This document shows, one piece after another, positions 57,101-63,100 of a DNA stretch of 64,000 nucleotides. The stretch spans positions 19,933 through 83,932 of the forward strand of contig CH003120.1 of NCBI GenBank assembly GCA_000149265.1, given 5' to 3'. Source of the stretch: Ciona savignyi. Its lineage: Eukaryota > Chordata > Ascidiacea > Phlebobranchia > Cionidae. The translations under genes were made by a program, and so were the position numbers. Numbering within the stretch: position 1 is the first letter of the stretch; every line of letters starts with the position of its first letter. The notes under the pieces were generated by a model. It saw only the letters and a list, made by a program, of their open reading frames with translations. It searched no databases and was not told the origin of the DNA.

Positions 57101-60100
57101 TACCGGACTTTCAGGTGTGGATTAATTAGATTACGGAGCTTTGTTTTAATAACAACCCACATTCGATTACACCGCTTTTAGGATACTCAGTTTAAACATT
57201 GTGTCACCCAAAACATATTATGATCTTAACCCCTTACAACTTTTTTAGATCGCTAGCCACATACATAACCCAGACCAACTTGACGGTGAGCAACTTCGCC
57301 CACCTGTTTATTAATCCTGGTATCTATGTGTTCGCTGATGCGCAACAACCAGGGCAACAGGTCATCATCAACGTACTTCAATCCGGTGAGAAATTTTTTT
57401 TTATTTATTTTTTATTTCACCTGGCCGAGTAGACTGGGCGATCTGAAATTGGTTGTGTTCTTGAGCAATGCACTTTGCGGATGTTGCCATAACTTAGTGG
57501 TTTAACACATCTAATATGAATAGGAGCAAGAACTTCATCATTTCCAATACTCTGCAATAGCTTTATTAACCAGATGTTAAGCACGAGGTAGAATGCTGTT
57601 TGATGTGATATTTCTGCTTGTGTTTTCCCATTCACGTAGATAAATATGCCTATCCTTTATCCATTATATAATTTTTGCCCTTATTTGTGGCCTTTATTGC
57701 CTTAAAATTAAGAGTATAGATGGCATTGCTAATGCAGACAGTGCTAAAGTTTTTTACCATATGAATTACTGTATTTTAAAATTGCTAATTTGAAACTCCA
57801 GAACAAGCTCTTTATCCATCAAGTGTCTTGTTGTGAGGCAAAATTATGGGGCTTTGTTCGGTTTGGAAACCCGGATATATTTCTGTATATAAGTATACTT
57901 TTTAGTGCTAGAAACATTAGCAAAAATCAATCACCTTATTTTTTATATTTTACTTTTAACCCAGGTTTACTGTGCGGAGCAAACCGGATCCAACCGGCTA
58001 CAACCAGTTCACTCTCACAACTCGGAATTGCAAAGCAATCGGTTACCAACCTAGCTCCAGACTGGGTCCTTATAGCAGGTATTTGTGATATTTAATAATA
58101 AACAGACCCTGCTTAACTACGCTATTATTTTTTTCCAACAATTGATAAATTCTTACTTTATTTCATTGTTGCCAAAAAAATATGGATTCGATAGCTGGTT
58201 GCTGATTACCAATATTATATTCTCCTTAAATTATGATTCATGTTTTATTGTCAAAAATGGCTGCATTTTCCTTAGGCCATTTACTTAATGAATATTACAT
58301 GCTCATTATTGGGCATGTGATATTCCAAATATATTTTAACCAGACTCACCCTGTTTTGCTCCTTGCAATAGCCTGTCCAATGTGTGTGTGTGTATGTGTG
58401 TGTGTGTGTGTGTGTGTATGTATCTAAAATAAAAAGCATAAAATACCCTGTCCAATGTATACAAAATAATAAAACAAACAACTTTTAGTTATTCTTGCTC
58501 TGTTTGCGGTCGTGGTATTGCTCCTGCTAATCGCTGTGTGTGTGTGGCGCCCCCGAGATGCGGGTATTTACCCAATGCGATACTGGAAGCCCCGATATCG
58601 AGCACTCGGTGAACCCTACGTGGCCCCGGAGAAGTCTGTAGTGTACAGCGTAGATGCAAGGTGAGGAGATAGTGGCTTGTTAATGATATAACAAGTTCTA
58701 ATTACATGGAGCCTAATATTTAGTGTTTCAAGTCATTCTAACAGCATTTAACTTTAAATCCGAATCTTTGTTGTTATTCAACTATGTTAGTGTGGCCATA
58801 CATTGTAATTTTATCCAAACAACCCTCCCTCATATTAATCTCTATCATATAAGATGCACAAAGAAACATTAAACAAATAAGTAGTTTTGTGCAACAAGCC
58901 TATATTATGTCTTTAACATGCAGGTCAACTTACATTTCTCATAGGTGTTGAACCTCTTATTATTTTAAACTTGTCTGGGTTTAAGGTTAAAATGGTTTTA
59001 AAATAGTTGGAGTTATAACCTCTTTGGTGGGTTGACTTCACTCTCTTTGGAGTTAAAAATATTTGGGTAATTTTTCACATTATTAAGTACATGATTATAT
59101 GTGCTTTACTGTATGACCTTGATACTTAACTGAAATGAATATATTTGGTATTTAAACTTCACGTTTTTAGTTGAATTTCATTTTTTTTGCTATATTTATT
59201 TAAAATGTAAAACCCTTTTCCTCAGAGAGGGACTTGACTTTGTGAGGGAAAGAGGTGAAGCTGAAGGTGCAGAAGCTTCTGTTGTGAAAGGTTGGTTTTC
59301 CATTGATATTAATAACATGATGAAATAAACTTGAAAAAGCTGTTTAGTAGTAAAATGTCTGCACACCCTGGGGTAAACTGACTGTGAAAGTAAGGTATTA
59401 TGTGTTAGTACATCCTTTGTTGTCACAATTCCGCAGAAAATATGTTTTTCCTATTCTTATTTCAACTGTTCCTTTAATGTCTTCTCAGATCGAAAACTCC
59501 TGGAGGACTTCAATGTCCGCACGCTCTATGATAAGTTGGAAGATCAGAACCTCCACATCGCAGCACAGATGCACAAGCACAGGGATACTTTGGAAGGATT
59601 TTATAAGCGAATCACGAAGAAAACAGAGGGACTCAAGGTGATTTGTTTTTAAAACTATATCGTTTGGTCTTATTTAAATTTTGTTTGCTCTATATTGTTC
59701 TTTCGCCTAGGTTCGGCGGCCGCGTCTGCTATATTTATTAAATTATGTTCTTTTTTAATGATGTGTTTTAACGACTGTTCGTTTTGCCGTCTTTTTCTGT
59801 TCCTGTGTCGTTATTTTATGCGCTTGCCATTTTTAAATACTTGGGCAAAAAATGAATAAACTAAACTAAACTAAAGAAATCTTTTGGCTAAAGGTTCCAT
59901 CCAGCCTTTGCCCGACTGGCATAAGGCAAAAGTAGATTTAACTTGTTTCTACTTCCTTCTTGTATATTCTCCAGGCCATGTTAAACGACTTTGACGGCAA
60001 GAAGTCGAAACCAATGAGCGGACAATACAATGCTGATGGTGATGGTACAACAATCGTCAATACCACCCTACTTATGGAGGGGGTACATGGGACAGGTATA

Positions 60101-63100
60101 ATTGTTATATTATGATTTTGGGGGTGATTCCGGCTGCAGTAAAAAAATTTTACCAAAATGTAGGCCCATCTCTATTAAGTGATGGGCAATAATAATAATC
60201 AAAATCGCCAACTCCTAAACAAAAAGAAATTTTAATGTAAGAGTAATTTATTAGCATTGGTAACAATGTAAAAAATCCTTAAAAACTACAACATAGAAAT
60301 TTGTAAAAATGTCTTCTCTCAGAATTAAAAACAAATATTGTAAAACAAATAACCAAATAACTTCCACCATAGTCATATCTTTTACCGTTTTTGGAAAAAA
60401 AATTCAACACTATTTACAAGCAGTGCTTTTTCAAATGCACATATTGTATTTTAAGGTGCATGTGCACTCCTGTTTTTCTGCCTCCTTACCACATATTTAT
60501 ATTACTATCGACATATGCATGTTGATAATCCTTGATTTTGTCATTTCCCACAGGCCCAGAGCAGAAGGAAAAAGAACTCCTTAACCTATTGGAAGATCTG
60601 CTGAAGAAATTGAACAGCGGAAAGGTACTGTGTATAAATTGGAATATTTAACTGTGAATAAATACAAGGTCATGGCCAGACAGGTGCATAACCCAGGTCT
60701 TTATCCAGCCCACCTTTTAAAAGATCATCATTCTGGTTAAGAATTTCCAAATTGATCATACTAGGTTCGAAATAATATAAAAAAAAGATTACAAAAATAA
60801 AGTCGATAACCACTTTTAAACAAGAGGTAATCTGAGGGCCACCACTGCAATAAAAATTGTCGCTATTCTATCCCCAGAAATAAAAACGACCATCCCAACC
60901 ATTTGTAGAACAATATTGTGTAAAATAATTACTACTGAGCAAGTATTCAATTAACATTTTTGATGTTCCATGCAGATCACATTATCTGATGAAATGATCA
61001 ACGACGCACGGCGTAGAATGCAAGGTTTTGATAAGAGCAGCGCCCGTCGAAATGTGAGCTGGTCTTTATTAATCATTTCTTTTTTCCCATTCCCCTGTAA
61101 CCATTATTTTCAATTTTGTAATTTAACTTTTTTGACTATTAATTAAAATACATTCTTTATTATATTTCTAAAAAACAATATTTTTAAAATTTTATTACCT
61201 AATCTTAATTAAAAAAACATTTTATTTTTAATTTCTCTGAAAAACATATTTTTTTCTCTTTTTGACTTAATCTTTGCAAATTTGATCTCTAATAATCTGT
61301 GTTACAAGGATTTGTAAATAACATATGACTGTCCCTATTAATCAGTCTGTAATCTTAGTTTTCCTACCCACATAAAAATTAAATATTAATTAATCAAATT
61401 CCGTTAAATCTTAAAATACTCAAAAGCATTGATGTCTTTAATACTTTTATTGCAGAAAATGGAAAAAAGAAATCAAGGATTTTGTCTTTTTGACAAAACT
61501 GATCTTTTTTACCACTGACTTTAGATATCAAAATAATAACCATTCATCTTCCTCTTTATCAGAGCGATGACTGGAGATCTGGTGAAGATGCAGATCTCAT
61601 CCGCTCCCAGCAGCGGGATGCTATTAATCTCAACAGGGAGCTGATCTCCGGGGAGCGGGATGAGATCTCCAACCTCATCATCAAGCACGACAAGAGGAGG
61701 CAGGATGCCCTGGATGAGATGAACAGGAATTTGACCGACAAACTGAAAGGAGACCTCTCTAAAGATGAGGTGGGTTTTTGGGGATAATTTGTTTCTTTTC
61801 TGTTTTATGAAGGATCCCGTGCAATTAGCTCAGTTTGGTTTTGTTAACTGTTTTTAATTTAAAAGTCAGAAAGTGCTTCACAGGTTTGTGTGTATATCCA
61901 CAAAAAAAAACAAATCTAAAGCTGTGTAAGCCATAATTACAATTTACTCCGTAATAAATTAAATATATAATGTAAGTTGTGTGAATATTTTAACAAGTAA
62001 TTAGGTTTTGTGGCTTTTTTAATTATCCATAAAAAAATTAACTTATAAAAATATAATTTAAAAAAGTGACTAAAATTTGTTTTTTGATTACCTACAAATT
62101 TAAAAAAATCTGTTTTAAAAAACACCATAACAAAAGCAATTTTTTTTAATATATTTATAAATCAGATTAACTCGCTTCTGGCTGACCATGAGAAAGAACT
62201 GGAGAAAGCGCTCGGAGTGCTAAGCAACGAGAAACTCCGACAAATGAACGAACTCAAAGAACAACTGGCCGCTAAGAGGCGTGAGAGAGAGCGCAAGTTG
62301 AACGAGCAGCATTCTGGTGAACGACGAAAGGAAGGACTCCCAGGTAACTTGTTATTTTGCTTGTTTTTCTGTAAGTGAGGAAACGGTTTTGATTTCCGGT
62401 TACCAGAAAATCAGTTTCCCGATCACCTCATGCCGACAATTTGGTTGCTTGTGGTATTGCAGAATGTCATAATTTCACACTAAATATATATATTCACTTA
62501 ATTTAGGTAACAAATAAATATCTTTTACCCAGTAAAAAACAAGCAATTGGGGTGAAATACCGTACCCAATTTGCACCCATACCTTACCACAACTTCATGC
62601 CAGCCATACCAATGGCATGTTATTAATTAGCATTATCCAAAAATTAACATATTAAAAGGCATATGTTGTACATCACAGTCTGTACATTGGGTCTATTGCA
62701 TTTCAATTCAAAACCATTACAGTTGGAAGTCTTGTCTTTAAACTCGTTTTAGCTAAAAATGATGAAATGTTTTTCGTGTAGCCATTTTCATATTAATATC
62801 CCCCATTAATGTTTCTAGATGCGGAACTATCGAGCGATGAAGATCTCTCGCTCCTCCAGCACAAGTTGGAGGCAGCGATGTTGGATGAGAGGAAGGCTGC
62901 TAATGAGGAGGAAAAAAATCAAATCTCTGCTTCGGCCGAAGATGAAAATTTGAAGATGTCCAAGACGCTGGATGATGAATTGGTAAGTGGGGGTAGAATC
63001 TGGATGTGGTAAAGACGTAGTGTAGTGAAACGGGGAGGGGTTAATGCTGGGACAGTTAAAAACTGGTCTTCCAACAAAAAAATATATACCTGTATTGATA

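Noticed and set aside
58378-58422. Coding stretch VCVCVCV
   Set aside because: Translation of the TG microsatellite in intron 96.
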